From Pseudomonas laurylsulfatiphila (lineage in GTDB: Bacteria > Pseudomonadota > Gammaproteobacteria > Pseudomonadales > Pseudomonadaceae), in NCBI RefSeq assembly GCF_002934665.1, contig NZ_NIRS01000006.1, positions 372,001 to 436,000 on the forward strand: a stretch of 64,000 nt of DNA, written 5' to 3'. Below the pieces are notes generated by a model. It made no database searches. It saw nothing but the letters and a program-made list of their open reading frames with translations, and had not been told where the DNA came from. Numbering within the stretch: the stretch's first letter is position 1; each line of letters starts with the position of its first letter. Below, piece after piece: positions 17,637 to 26,863 of this stretch. The position numbers and the translations under genes are program-made.

Positions 17637-18169
17637 GGCCGCACCTCCAGCAGCGCCGGATCCATTGGCGGCGAAGGAAACAACAAGGCGCGCACCTGAT
17701 CGTTCAGCAGATCACTGACCCGCACCCACTGCAACAAGCCTTGCTCGTCCTTGCGCACCGGCCCCAGGTAAGGCGCCTGGCGATTGTCCAGGCCGTAGGG
17801 CTGAAAATCCGCCGGATCACAGCGCAAGGTGTCAGTCGCCTGTTCCAGAATCAGCCCGAGCAGTTGTGTCTCGCCGGTTTCATCCGGGCGGTAGTTGACC
17901 AACACCAGCCGGGTGCTGGTACGGGCCTGTGCCGGCGCGCCAAACGTCAGTGCACTCAAGTCGATCACCGGCACCACGGCGCCCCGATAGGCGAACACCC
18001 CGGCGACCCAGTCGGGGGCATGGGCAATGGGCTTCAAGGGCAGGCGCGGCAGCACTTCAGCCACTTCGACCGCCTTCAAGGCATAGCGCTCGTTGCCGAT
18101 GCGAAACACCAGAAACAATGCATGAAGCGCCTGCTTCACGGCAGAGCGCTTGGCCGTGATTTCGCTCAT
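17633..18169 (-). CDS. wspB: WspB: CheW-like coupling protein
   Basis: The product has 178 residues with one CheW domain (LFLVFRIGNERYALKAVEVA; VAGVFAYRGAVVPVIDLSAL). It is the first of two CheW-type adaptors that connect WspA to WspE. Its ATG overlaps the wspA stop codon by 1 base (TGATG), so translation is coupled. Confidence 0.94.
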   Translation of the reverse strand: MSEITAKRSAVKQALHALFLVFRIGNERYALKAVEVAEVLPRLPLKPIAHAPDWVAGVFAYRGAVVPVIDLSALTFGAPAQARTSTRLVLVNYRPDETGETQLLGLILEQATDTLRCDPADFQPYGLDNRQAPYLGPVRKDEQGLLQWVRVSDLLNDQVRALLFPSPPMDPALLEVRP

Positions 18170-19791
18170 CAGACTTTGAATCGCGAAACGCCGCTGCGCA
18201 GCCCGACGGCCACCTGGCTCAGTTCATCGATGGCGAAACTGGCCTGGCGCAATGACTCGACCGTCTGGCTGCTGGCATCACCCAACTGCACCAGCGCATG
18301 GTTGATCTGCTCGGCACCGGTAGCCTGGGCCTGCATCCCCTCGTTGACCATCAGCACCCGCGGCGCCAGCGCCTGGACCTGATGGATGATCTGCGACAAT
18401 TGCTCACCGACCTGCTGCACCTCGGACATGCCGCGACGCACCTCTTCGGAGAACTTGTCCATGCCCATGACTCCGGCCGATACCGCCGACTGGATCTCGC
18501 GCACCATTTGCTCGATATCGTAGGTGGCCACCGCCGTCTGGTCCGCCAGACGCCGTACTTCGGTGGCGACCACGGCAAAACCGCGCCCGTACTCACCGGC
18601 CTTCTCGGCCTCGATGGCGGCGTTGAGCGACAACAGGTTGGTCTGGTCGGCCACCTTGACGATGGTCACCACCACCTGATTGATGTTGCCGGCCTTCTCG
18701 TTGAGGATCGCCAGCTTGGCATTGACCAGGTCGGCTGCGCCCATCACCGAGTGCATGGTTTCCTCCATGCGCGCCAGGCCCTGTTGCCCGGAGCCGGCAG
18801 CCACGGAAGCCTGATCGGCGGCGGTGGAGACCTCGGTCATGGTGCGCACCAGATCCCTGGAGGTAGCGGCGATTTCACGGGAGGTCGCGCCGATTTCCGT
18901 GGTGGTGGCGGCGGTTTCCGTGGCAGTGGCCTGTTGCTGCTTGGAGGTGGCGGCGATCTCGGTGACCGACGTGGTCACCTGCACCGACGAACGTTGTGCC
19001 TGGGACACCAGCGAAGTGAGCTCGGTCATCATGTCGTTGAAACCGGTCTCCACCGCGCCGAATTCGTCTTTGCGCTCCAGGTTGAGACGGCGGCTGAGAT
19101 CGCCCGTACGCATGACTTCGAGGATCTGCACGATACGGTTCATCGGCGCCATGATCGCGCGCATCAACAACAGGCCGCAGAGACCGGCAGCCAGCACCGC
19201 CACCAGCAGGGAAATGCCCATGATGGTTTTTGCTGTGAGTACCGCATCGTCGATGGCCGCGATATCCCGATCCGCCACTGCTTTGTTTTCGCTGATGATG
19301 TCGTTGAGTTTCATGCGCCCCGCGGTCCAGGCCGGGGTCAATTGTTCGTTGAACATCCGGATCGCTTCAACGGCCTGATTGCGCTTGTGCAGGTCGAGCA
19401 CGGCAGCCAGGACTTTGCTGTAGTCATCGTGAAGCTTTATGAAGGCGGCGTACTCGACCTTGTCTTCATCCGTGGTGACCGTGTCGCTGTAGTTCTTCAT
19501 CTGTTCTTGCAGGCGGGTTTCGAAGGTATTGAAGTTTTCCGCCTGTTGAGCACTCAACCCCTGCCCTTCACTGAATCCGAGTATTTCCTGGGCCCGAAGG
19601 TAACTGTCCACCCAGGCGCTGCGAACCATGGAGCTGTAATACAGCCCGGGAAGCGCGTCTTCACGTACGCTCGCTTCACTGCTTTCGATCTTCAGCAACC
19701 GCGAATACGAGACGACCACCATCAACAACATGATGGCGATAATGACCGCAAAACTCGCCAAAATGCGTTGGCGCAATGTCCAGTTCTTCAC
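18169..19791 (-). CDS. wspA: WspA: surface-sensing methyl-accepting chemoreceptor
   Basis: The product has about 540 residues. Transmembrane helix 1 (about 8-28, LASFAVIIAIMLLMVVVSYS) leads into a periplasmic four-helix sensor domain. Transmembrane helix 2 lies near 190-212 (IMGISLLVAVLAAGLCGLLL), then HAMP and the methyl-accepting signalling domain with the conserved tip (AIEAEKAGEYGRGFAVVATE). The GTG at 19791 (KNWTLRQRILAS) is preferred: GAGGA lies 6 bases upstream, whereas it touches the TTG at 19797. Known role: signals surface contact and starts the Wsp phosphorelay. It heads the operon wspABCDEFR. Confidence 0.96.
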   Translation of the reverse strand: MKNWTLRQRILASFAVIIAIMLLMVVVSYSRLLKIESSEASVREDALPGLYYSSMVRSAWVDSYLRAQEILGFSEGQGLSAQQAENFNTFETRLQEQMKNYSDTVTTDEDKVEYAAFIKLHDDYSKVLAAVLDLHKRNQAVEAIRMFNEQLTPAWTAGRMKLNDIISENKAVADRDIAAIDDAVLTAKTIMGISLLVAVLAAGLCGLLLMRAIMAPMNRIVQILEVMRTGDLSRRLNLERKDEFGAVETGFNDMMTELTSLVSQAQRSSVQVTTSVTEIAATSKQQQATATETAATTTEIGATSREIAATSRDLVRTMTEVSTAADQASVAAGSGQQGLARMEETMHSVMGAADLVNAKLAILNEKAGNINQVVVTIVKVADQTNLLSLNAAIEAEKAGEYGRGFAVVATEVRRLADQTAVATYDIEQMVREIQSAVSAGVMGMDKFSEEVRRGMSEVQQVGEQLSQIIHQVQALAPRVLMVNEGMQAQATGAEQINHALVQLGDASSQTVESLRQASFAIDELSQVAVGLRSGVSRFKV

Positions 19792-20007
19792 AGTCAATCC
19801 TCAGGCCTGATTCGAAATGCGGGGAGTATAGCCGAGGGCGGTGTTTCATTTATAAGACGGATGCACGCCACCTCTCATCCCGTTGAAAAAAGGCGGGATG
19901 GGCTCTGGATGGGACTGTCCGCTAATTGAGGGAAGGGGTGTTAGGGGTGATTGGGTAGAATCGGGCGATGGATCGGCCATTGGGGATGTGCCGTGGCTGA
20001 AAACGCC

Positions 20008-20074
20008 TTCGCGAGCAGGCTCGCTCCCACAAGTTATACACGGTCAATGTGGGAGCGAGCCTGCTCGCGATGAC
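20008..20074. repeat. REP pair, type A
   Basis: Inverted copies of cgcgagcaggctcgctccca are separated by about 20 bp. It lies in the gap between wspA and the DUF533 gene, just beyond the latter's stop codon on the minus strand. I see nothing else in the roughly 290-bp gap apart from the wsp promoter region. Confidence 0.92.
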
Positions 20075-20085
20075 GGACTGAAGGT

Positions 20086-20778
20086 TTACAGGGAAGCCTG
20101 GCGCACCTGCTTCTCCAGTTCAGCCTTCAACCCCGGCTCCAGCTTGAGTTGCCGCGCCAGTTCATCCAGGTAGGACTTCTCCATGAAGTTCTCCTCGTCG
20201 ACCATCATCACACTCGCGATGTACATCTCGGCGGCGGTCTCCGGCGTGCGCGCAGCACGGGCGACGTCGCTGGGGTCCAGCGGCTTGTTGAGTTCGGCAT
20301 GCAGCCAGTGTTGCAGCTCCTGGTCATTGTCGAGCTTGATGAACTCGCCCTCGATCAGTGCACGCTCACGTTCGTCGACGTGCCCGTCAGCCTTGGCCGC
20401 GGCCACCAGCGCCTTGAGAATCGCCTGGCTGTGCTGCTCGACTTGCGCGGCAGGCAAGCGGTCGAGGGTTTGCGGTTCAGTTTCTGGCGCAGTGCCCTGC
20501 TGGGCCTGCCAGTTGCCGTAGGCCTTGTAGGCCAGCACGCCCAACGCGGCGAGGCCGCCGTAGACCGCAACCTTGCCGCCCACCTTGCGGGCCTTCTTGC
20601 TGCCGAGCAGCAAGCCCATGGCCCCAGCCGCCAACGCCCCGCCGCTCGCGCCGGAAAGCAAACCGCCGAGGGCACCGGTGCCACCGCTCGCGGCCTTTTG
20701 CTGTGAGCCGCCGGCCTTGTTCTGCAGCAGGTCCTGGCCGGACTTGAGTAGTTGATCGAGCAATCCACGGGTGTTCAT
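20086..20778 (-). CDS. DUF533 (YebE-type) inner-membrane protein with TerB-like domain
   Basis: The product has 230 residues. Residues 30-85 are rich in Gly/Ala/Ser with hydrophobic helices (GALAAGAMGLLLGSKKARK; KVAVYGGLAALGVLAYKAYG). The C-terminal 130 residues form a helical TerB-like domain (ILKALVAAAKADGHVDERER). This order matches DUF533/YebE. In E. coli yebE is a Cpx and RpoE envelope-stress target; the molecular role is unknown. Single gene, divergent from the LysR gene at 20962. Confidence 0.85.
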   Translation of the reverse strand: MNTRGLLDQLLKSGQDLLQNKAGGSQQKAASGGTGALGGLLSGASGGALAAGAMGLLLGSKKARKVGGKVAVYGGLAALGVLAYKAYGNWQAQQGTAPETEPQTLDRLPAAQVEQHSQAILKALVAAAKADGHVDERERALIEGEFIKLDNDQELQHWLHAELNKPLDPSDVARAARTPETAAEMYIASVMMVDEENFMEKSYLDELARQLKLEPGLKAELEKQVRQASL

Positions 20779-20961
20779 TTGCTGCCTCCACAGGACGTTT
20801 AACCTGAAATCAAGGGCACCAGCCTAGATCGAAAGTGCCGACGCCCCGTGCGCGAGAGTGCTTCCAGATGTTGCATCGCCAGGGCACCTGGCGCTGACCA
20901 TCGAAAAAAAAGATATACACTCCAACAAATCGATAAAAACAGCCCACCGGGTGCTTCCCCC

Positions 20962-21876
20962 ATGATGACCTTGCGTCAGATTCGCCATTTCATCGCTGTG
21001 GCCGAGACCGGTTCGATCTCCGCCGCCGCGCAAACCGCGTTCATTTCCCAGTCGACCCTGACCCTGGCCATCCAGCAACTGGAGGAGGAAATCGGCGTCA
21101 GCCTGTTCAGCCGCCACGCCAAGGGCATGACCCTGACCCACCAGGGTCATCAATTCCTGCGCCAGGCACACTTGATCCTGGCCACCGTGGATAACGCCAA
21201 GCGCAGCCTGCAACAGAGCACCGACCAGGTCGCCGGGCAATTGATCGTCGGCGTGACCAGCCTGGTGGCCGGTTATTACCTGGCGGATTTACTCACCCGC
21301 TTCCAGCGTGCCTACCCCAACGTGGAAATCCGCGTGATGGAAGACGAGCGCCCGTACATCGAGCATTTGCTGGTCAGCGGCGAGATCGATGTCGGCGTGC
21401 TGATCCTCTCCAACCTCGAAGACCGCCACGCCTTGCAGACCGAAGTGCTGACCCACTCGCCGCACCGGCTATGGCTGCCGGCCCAGCATCCATTGCTGGA
21501 ACACGACAGCATCAACCTCGCCGACGTTGCACGCGAACCATTGATTCAACTGAACGTTGATGAAATGGACCGCAACGCCCAACGCATGTGGTCCGCCGCC
21601 TCGCTGCAACCGCGCATCACCCTGCGCACGGCCTCGACCGAAGCGGTGCGAAGCCTGGTGGCCGCCGGATTGGGCGTGTCGATCCAGCCCGACATGACCT
21701 ATCGCCCGTGGTCACTGGAGGGCGACATCATCGAAGCGCGGCCGATTGCCGACCTCAGCCAGCCCCTGGATGTCGGCCTTGCCTGGCGTCGCGGCACGGC
21801 CCGGCCGGCGCTGGTGGACCCGTTCCTGACGGTCGCCCGCGAACAACCCCATGGCGGACGCAAGCCATCTATTTAA
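20962..21876 (+). CDS. LysR family transcriptional regulator, probable regulator of the aldehyde dehydrogenase/ydc cluster
   Basis: The product has 304 residues: an N-terminal winged helix-turn-helix (MTLRQIRHFIAVAETGSISA, AAQTAFISQSTLTLAIQQLE) and a C-terminal LysR substrate-binding domain (GQLIVGVTSLVAGYYLADLL). The start is placed at the first of two ATGs (20962/20965), since the upstream in-frame stretch is not LysR-like. It lies just before, and in the same direction as, the dehydrogenase and transporter genes, so it probably controls them; this is inference. The inducer could be a polyamine or aminobutyraldehyde-related compound. Confidence 0.9.
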   Translation: MMTLRQIRHFIAVAETGSISAAAQTAFISQSTLTLAIQQLEEEIGVSLFSRHAKGMTLTHQGHQFLRQAHLILATVDNAKRSLQQSTDQVAGQLIVGVTSLVAGYYLADLLTRFQRAYPNVEIRVMEDERPYIEHLLVSGEIDVGVLILSNLEDRHALQTEVLTHSPHRLWLPAQHPLLEHDSINLADVAREPLIQLNVDEMDRNAQRMWSAASLQPRITLRTASTEAVRSLVAAGLGVSIQPDMTYRPWSLEGDIIEARPIADLSQPLDVGLAWRRGTARPALVDPFLTVAREQPHGGRKPSI

Positions 21877-21978
21877 TCGAACGCCACCTTCAGTATTTAG
21901 TATTTGTTGTCCTCGGGCCCGCGAACTAGTCTTGTTACATCTATATAAGACGGCCGGGTCCCAACCACTGGGAACACC

Positions 21979-23466
21979 ATGGCCACACAAGAAAAGAGAA
22001 CCCGAAAAATGGCCGGCGCGCAGACCCCGTTGTTCACCGCATTGTTGATTGATGGTGAATTAGTCGCCGGTCAAGGCTGTGTCGAGCCGATTCTCAACCC
22101 GGCCACCGGCGAAATCATCACGCAAATCGCCGAAGCCAGCACCGAGCAAGTCGAAGCCGCGATCCTCGCCGCCCACCGGGCCTTTGCCGGCTGGTCACGG
22201 ACCACGCCACAGCAACGTTCGAACCTGTTGCTGGACATCGCCAACGCTATCGAAAAAAACGCCGACCTGCTGGCCCGCCTTGAGTCCATGAACTGCGGCA
22301 AGCCGTTGCACCTGTCCCGCCAGGATGACCTGAGTGCCACGGTCGACGTGTTCCGCTTCTTCGCCGGCGCCGTGCGTTGCCAGACTGGCCAGCTCAGCGG
22401 CGAATACCTGCCGGGCTACACCAGCATGGTGCGCCGCGATCCTATCGGGGTGGTGGCGTCGATTGCGCCGTGGAACTACCCGATCATGATGGCCGCGTGG
22501 AAAATCGCCCCGGCCCTCGCCGCCGGCAACACCCTGGTATTCAAGCCGTCGGAACACACGCCGTTGTCGATCCTGGCCTTGGCACCCGCGCTCGCCGAGA
22601 TACTGCCACGGGGTGTGATCAACATCGTTTGCGGGGGTGGCGAAGGCGTCGGCAGCCACCTGGTGAGCCACCCTAAAGTGCGCATGGTGTCGCTAACTGG
22701 CGATATCGTCACAGGGCAAAAAATCCTCCAGGCCGCATCGAAAACCCTCAAGCGTACCCACCTCGAACTCGGCGGCAAGGCTCCGGTGATCGTCTGCAAC
22801 GATGCCGACATTCAGGCGGTGGTCGAAGGTGTGCGCACTTATGGCTACTACAACGCCGGCCAGGATTGCACCGCCGCTTGCCGCATTTATGCCCAGGCCG
22901 GGATTCACGACCGTCTGGTGGCCGAGCTCGGCGCGGCCGTCAGCAGCCTGCGCTTCGCCGGCAAACGCGACGCCGACAACGAAATCGGACCGCTGATCAG
23001 CACCCGCCAGCGCGACCGCGTGGCCAGTTTTGTCGAACGCGCCCTCGGCCAGCCGCACATCGAGCGGGTGACCGGCGCGGCCGTGCATTCCGGCGCCGGC
23101 TTCTATTACCAGCCGACCCTGTTGGCCGGCTGCAAGCAAAGCGATGAGATCGTCCAGCGCGAAGTGTTCGGACCGGTGGTCACCGTGACCCGTTTCGATG
23201 AACTGGAACAAGCGGTGGACTGGGCCAACGATTCGGAATACGGCCTGGCGTCGTCGGTCTGGACCCAGAACCTCGACAAGGCCATGCAGGTCGCGGCGCG
23301 CCTGCAGTACGGCTGCACCTGGATCAACAGCCATTTCATGCTGGTCAGCGAAATGCCCCATGGCGGCCTGAAGCGTTCGGGCTACGGCAAGGACCTGTCC
23401 AGCGATTCGCTTCAGGACTACAGCGTGGTGCGGCACATCATGGCCCGCCATGGCGAGCATCTCTGA
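21979..23466 (+). CDS. NAD-dependent aldehyde dehydrogenase, PatD-like (gamma-aminobutyraldehyde type)
   Basis: The product has 495 residues. Catalytic Cys near 297 (YNAGQDCTAACRIYAQ), general base Glu near 264 (HLELGGKAPVIV) and the Rossmann segment SLTGDIVTGQKIL identify an aldehyde dehydrogenase. It is clearly paralogous to the gene at 27791, sharing for example NAGQDCTAACRIYAQ and HFMLVSEMPHGG, and both resemble E. coli PatD/YdcW, which oxidises 4-aminobutyraldehyde from putrescine to GABA. The start at 21979 has GGGA 6 bases upstream; the ATG at 22009 is an alternative. The two paralogues flank the ydcSTUV-like transporter, so related aldehydes are likely substrates. Confidence 0.9.
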   Translation: MATQEKRTRKMAGAQTPLFTALLIDGELVAGQGCVEPILNPATGEIITQIAEASTEQVEAAILAAHRAFAGWSRTTPQQRSNLLLDIANAIEKNADLLARLESMNCGKPLHLSRQDDLSATVDVFRFFAGAVRCQTGQLSGEYLPGYTSMVRRDPIGVVASIAPWNYPIMMAAWKIAPALAAGNTLVFKPSEHTPLSILALAPALAEILPRGVINIVCGGGEGVGSHLVSHPKVRMVSLTGDIVTGQKILQAASKTLKRTHLELGGKAPVIVCNDADIQAVVEGVRTYGYYNAGQDCTAACRIYAQAGIHDRLVAELGAAVSSLRFAGKRDADNEIGPLISTRQRDRVASFVERALGQPHIERVTGAAVHSGAGFYYQPTLLAGCKQSDEIVQREVFGPVVTVTRFDELEQAVDWANDSEYGLASSVWTQNLDKAMQVAARLQYGCTWINSHFMLVSEMPHGGLKRSGYGKDLSSDSLQDYSVVRHIMARHGEHL

Positions 23467-23550
23467 CTACGCTAATAACAAGCCATCAACGGCATGCTTC
23501 ACCACGTTCAAAACACTGCCCCGACCATAATTAAAGAAGAGGGAATTCCC

Positions 23551-24702
23551 ATGTTCGTGCACAAGACCGCACTGCTCAGTGCAATCACCACCGCGCTGCT
23601 GGCCAGTGCCAGCATCCAGGCCGCCGAGCCGCTCAAAGCTGTCGGGGCTGGCGAGGGCCAACTGGATATTGTGGCCTGGCCTGGCTACATCGAACGTGGC
23701 GAGAGCGACAAGGCCTACGACTGGGTGACCGGTTTCGAGAAGGAAACCGGCTGCAAGGTCAACGTCAAGACCGCGGCCACTTCCGATGAAATGGTCAGCC
23801 TGATGGCCAAGGGTGGTTACGATCTGGTGACGGCGTCGGGCGACGCCTCTCTACGCCTGATCGTCGGCAAGCGTGTGCAGCCGATCAACACCGCGTTGAT
23901 CCCGAACTGGAAAAACCTCGACCCGCGTCTCAAGGATGCACCCTGGTACGTGGTCAACAAGCAGACCTACGGCACCCCCTATCAGTGGGGCCCGAACGTG
24001 CTGATGTACAACACCAACGTGTTCAAGACCGCGCCGACCACCTGGGGCGTGCTGTTCAATGCCGAAAACCTGCCGGACGGCAAGCCGAACAAGGGGCGCG
24101 TGCAAGCCTATGACGGCCCGATCTACATCGCCGACGCGGCGCTGTACCTGAAGACCGCCAAACCGGAACTGGGCATCCAGAGCCCGTACGAACTGACCGA
24201 AGCCCAGTACAAGGCGGTGCTCGACCTGCTGCGCGCCCAACAGCCGTTGATCCATCGCTACTGGCACGACACCACCGTACAAATGAGTGACTTCAAGAAC
24301 GAAGGCGTGGTTGCCTCCGGCGCGTGGCCGTATCAAGTCAACGGCCTGATGAACGAGAAACAGCCAATCGCCTCGACCATCCCGAAAGAAGGCGCCACCG
24401 GTTGGGCCGACACTACCATGATGCACACCGAGGCCAAGCACCCGAACTGCGCCTACAAGTGGATGGACTGGTCGCTGCAACCGAAAGTCCAGGGTGACGT
24501 AGCGGCATGGTTCGGCTCGCTGCCTGCGGTCCCTGCGGCGTGCAAGGAGAGCGAACTGCTCGGCGCCGAAGGCTGCAAGACCAACGGTTTCGACCAGTTC
24601 GACAAGATCGCCTTCTGGAAAACCCCGCAGGCTGAAGGCGGCAAGTTCGTGCCGTACAGCCGCTGGACCCAGGACTACATCGCGATCATGGGCGGCCGTT
24701 AA
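23551..24702 (+). CDS. ydcS: ABC transporter periplasmic substrate-binding protein, YdcS-like
   Basis: The product has 383 residues. A signal peptide (1-about 24, ALLASASIQAA|EP) sends it to the periplasm. The mature protein is very like E. coli YdcS (stretches such as DIVAWPGYIERG, YDLVTASGDASLRLI, AYDGPIYIADAALYL). It is in the family of putrescine/spermidine-binding proteins (PotD/PotF type). The ATG at 23551 has GAAGAGGG upstream. It is first of the transporter set; a REP element follows before the ATPase gene, which could leave this gene more strongly expressed than the rest. Confidence 0.9.
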   Translation: MFVHKTALLSAITTALLASASIQAAEPLKAVGAGEGQLDIVAWPGYIERGESDKAYDWVTGFEKETGCKVNVKTAATSDEMVSLMAKGGYDLVTASGDASLRLIVGKRVQPINTALIPNWKNLDPRLKDAPWYVVNKQTYGTPYQWGPNVLMYNTNVFKTAPTTWGVLFNAENLPDGKPNKGRVQAYDGPIYIADAALYLKTAKPELGIQSPYELTEAQYKAVLDLLRAQQPLIHRYWHDTTVQMSDFKNEGVVASGAWPYQVNGLMNEKQPIASTIPKEGATGWADTTMMHTEAKHPNCAYKWMDWSLQPKVQGDVAAWFGSLPAVPAACKESELLGAEGCKTNGFDQFDKIAFWKTPQAEGGKFVPYSRWTQDYIAIMGGR

Positions 24703-24712
24703 GCCCTCTTCT

Positions 24713-24820
24713 CAAGATCAAAAGATCGCAGCCTGCGGCAGCTCCTACAGCTACCGCAGGCGCCGAAGATCCGAAGCCTTCTGCAAATCCTGTAGGAGCT
24801 GCCGAAGGCTGCGATCTTTT
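24713..24820. repeat. REP cluster, type B, inside the ydc operon
   Basis: Inverted type B copies (agatcgcagcctgcggcagc at the left, tgtaggagctgccgaaggct at the right) with a degenerate middle fill the gap between the substrate-binding protein and ATPase genes. An intra-operon hairpin here can stabilise the upstream mRNA. Confidence 0.9.
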
Positions 24821-24876
24821 CGATGCCACAACTGATTCAAATTTTTAGAAAACGCGCCTTTTTGGAGCACCGCACC

Positions 24877-25914
24877 ATGACGCTTGCAGTCCAGTTCACC
24901 AACGTTTCCCGTCAATTCGGCGAAGTGAAAGCCGTAGACCGGGTTTCCATCGACATCCAGGACGGCGAGTTCTTCTCCATGCTGGGGCCTTCCGGCTCGG
25001 GCAAGACCACCTGTTTGCGCCTGATCGCCGGTTTTGAACAACCGAGCGCAGGCTCCATCCGCATTCATGGCGAAGAGGCCGCCGGCCTGCCGCCGTACCA
25101 GCGCGACGTGAACACCGTGTTCCAGGATTACGCGCTGTTCCCGCACATGAACGTTCGCGACAACGTCGCCTACGGTTTGAAAGTCAAAGGCGTGGGCAAG
25201 GCCGAACGCCTGAAGCGCGCCGAAGAAGCGCTCGATATGGTGGCCCTCGGCGGCTATGGCGACCGCAAGCCGGTGCAGCTCTCCGGCGGTCAGCGCCAGC
25301 GTGTGGCCCTGGCCCGCGCCCTGGTCAACCGTCCTCGCGTACTGTTGCTCGACGAGCCACTCGGTGCACTCGACCTGAAACTGCGCGAGCAAATGCAGAG
25401 CGAGCTGAAAAAACTGCAACGCCAGCTCGGCATCACCTTCATCTTCGTCACCCACGACCAGACCGAAGCACTGTCGATGTCCGACCGCGTGGCGGTATTC
25501 AACAAGGGCCGCATCGAACAAGTCGATAGCCCGCGCAACCTGTACATGAAACCGGCCACTACCTTCGTCGCCGAATTCGTCGGCACCTCCAACGTGATCC
25601 GCGGTGATCTGGCGAAGCAAATCAGTGGCAATCCGCAGCCGTTCTCGATTCGCCCGGAACACGTGCGTTTCGCCGAAGGCCCGCTAGCCAGCCACGAAAT
25701 CGAAGTCAGCGGTTTGCTGCACGATATCCAGTACCAGGGCAGCGCCACCCGCTATGAACTGAAACTGGAAAACGGCCAGACCCTGAACATCAGCCAGGCC
25801 AACAACCAGTGGCTGGACACCAGTGCGCAACACCAGACCGGTCAGCGCATCAGCGCACGTTGGGCACGCGAAGCCATGATCCCGTTGCACGACACCGTTG
25901 CAGGCGGGGTGTGA
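24877..25914 (+). CDS. ydcT: ABC transporter ATP-binding protein, YdcT/PotA-like
   Basis: The product has 345 residues. Walker A GPSGSGKTT (about 39-47), Q-loop FQDYALFPH, signature LSGGQRQR, Walker B LLLDEP and the H-loop FVTHDQTEA are all intact. The C-terminal TOBE-type domain (about 260-345) is typical of polyamine and maltose-class ATPases. The ATG at 24877 has TTGGAG 9 bases upstream; the upstream in-frame ATG at 24823 lies in the REP tail. The permease gene starts 1 base after its stop codon. Confidence 0.92.
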   Translation: MTLAVQFTNVSRQFGEVKAVDRVSIDIQDGEFFSMLGPSGSGKTTCLRLIAGFEQPSAGSIRIHGEEAAGLPPYQRDVNTVFQDYALFPHMNVRDNVAYGLKVKGVGKAERLKRAEEALDMVALGGYGDRKPVQLSGGQRQRVALARALVNRPRVLLLDEPLGALDLKLREQMQSELKKLQRQLGITFIFVTHDQTEALSMSDRVAVFNKGRIEQVDSPRNLYMKPATTFVAEFVGTSNVIRGDLAKQISGNPQPFSIRPEHVRFAEGPLASHEIEVSGLLHDIQYQGSATRYELKLENGQTLNISQANNQWLDTSAQHQTGQRISARWAREAMIPLHDTVAGGV

Positions 25915-25915
25915 G

Positions 25916-26863
25916 ATGAACACCGTAGCTATCCCTCAATCTCCGGCCAGCGGCTCGCTGCTGCGCAGGTTTTCCAACCTGCTGTATCGCCGGCCGAATT
26001 TTTACCTGTCGTTACTGCTGGTACCGCCGCTGCTGTGGTTCGGCGCGATCTACCTGGGCTCATTGCTGGTGCTGCTGTGGCAAGGTTTCTACACCTTCGA
26101 TGACTTCACCATGGCGGTCACCCCCGACCTGACCCTGGCGAACTTCACCGCGCTGTTCCAGCCGTCGAACTTCGACATCATCCTGCGCACCCTGGGCATG
26201 GCGATTGTCGTGTCGATTGCCAGCGCCATCGTCGCGTTCCCGATTGCCTACTACATGGCGCGCTACACCACAGGCAAGACCAAAGCGTTTTTCTACATCG
26301 CGGTGATGATGCCAATGTGGGCCAGTTACATCGTCAAGGCCTACGCCTGGACGCTGCTGCTGGCCAAGGGCGGCGTAGCGCAGTGGTTCGTGCAGCACCT
26401 GGGGCTGGAACCGGTCCTGCAATTGGTGCTGGGCATTCCCGGCGTCGGCGGCAGCACCCTGTCGACCTCGCACCTGGGCCGCTTCATGGTGTTCGTCTAC
26501 ATCTGGCTGCCGTTCATGATCCTGCCGATCCAGGCTTCGCTGGAACGCCTGCCGCCCTCACTGCTGCAAGCCTCCGCCGACCTCGGGGCCAAGCCGCGCC
26601 AGACCTTCATGCAAGTGATTCTGCCGCTGTCGATCCCAGGCATTGCCGCCGGTTCGATCTTCACCTTCTCGCTGACCCTGGGCGACTTCATCGTCCCGCA
26701 ACTGGTCGGCCCGCCCGGCTACTTCGTCGGCAGCATGGTCTACGCCCAGCAAGGCGCGATCGGCAACATGCCAATGGCTGCCGCGTTCACCCTGGTGCCG
26801 ATCGTGCTGATCGCCATCTACCTGTCCATCGTCAAACGTCTGGGGGCCTTCGATGCACTCTGA
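25916..26863 (+). CDS. ydcU: ABC transporter permease, YdcU/PotB-like
   Basis: The product has 315 residues with about six membrane helices. The first is at about 35-55 (FYLSLLLVPPLLWFGAIYLG). The cytoplasmic EAA-type loop is ASADLGAKPRQTFMQVILPL. It pairs with YdcV as the membrane channel. It overlaps the next gene by 11 bp. Confidence 0.9.
   Translation: MNTVAIPQSPASGSLLRRFSNLLYRRPNFYLSLLLVPPLLWFGAIYLGSLLVLLWQGFYTFDDFTMAVTPDLTLANFTALFQPSNFDIILRTLGMAIVVSIASAIVAFPIAYYMARYTTGKTKAFFYIAVMMPMWASYIVKAYAWTLLLAKGGVAQWFVQHLGLEPVLQLVLGIPGVGGSTLSTSHLGRFMVFVYIWLPFMILPIQASLERLPPSLLQASADLGAKPRQTFMQVILPLSIPGIAAGSIFTFSLTLGDFIVPQLVGPPGYFVGSMVYAQQGAIGNMPMAAAFTLVPIVLIAIYLSIVKRLGAFDAL

Noticed and set aside
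18298..19929. 543-codon + strand ORF opposite wspA
   Set aside because: Shadow of the chemoreceptor gene; Gly/His-rich and without domains.
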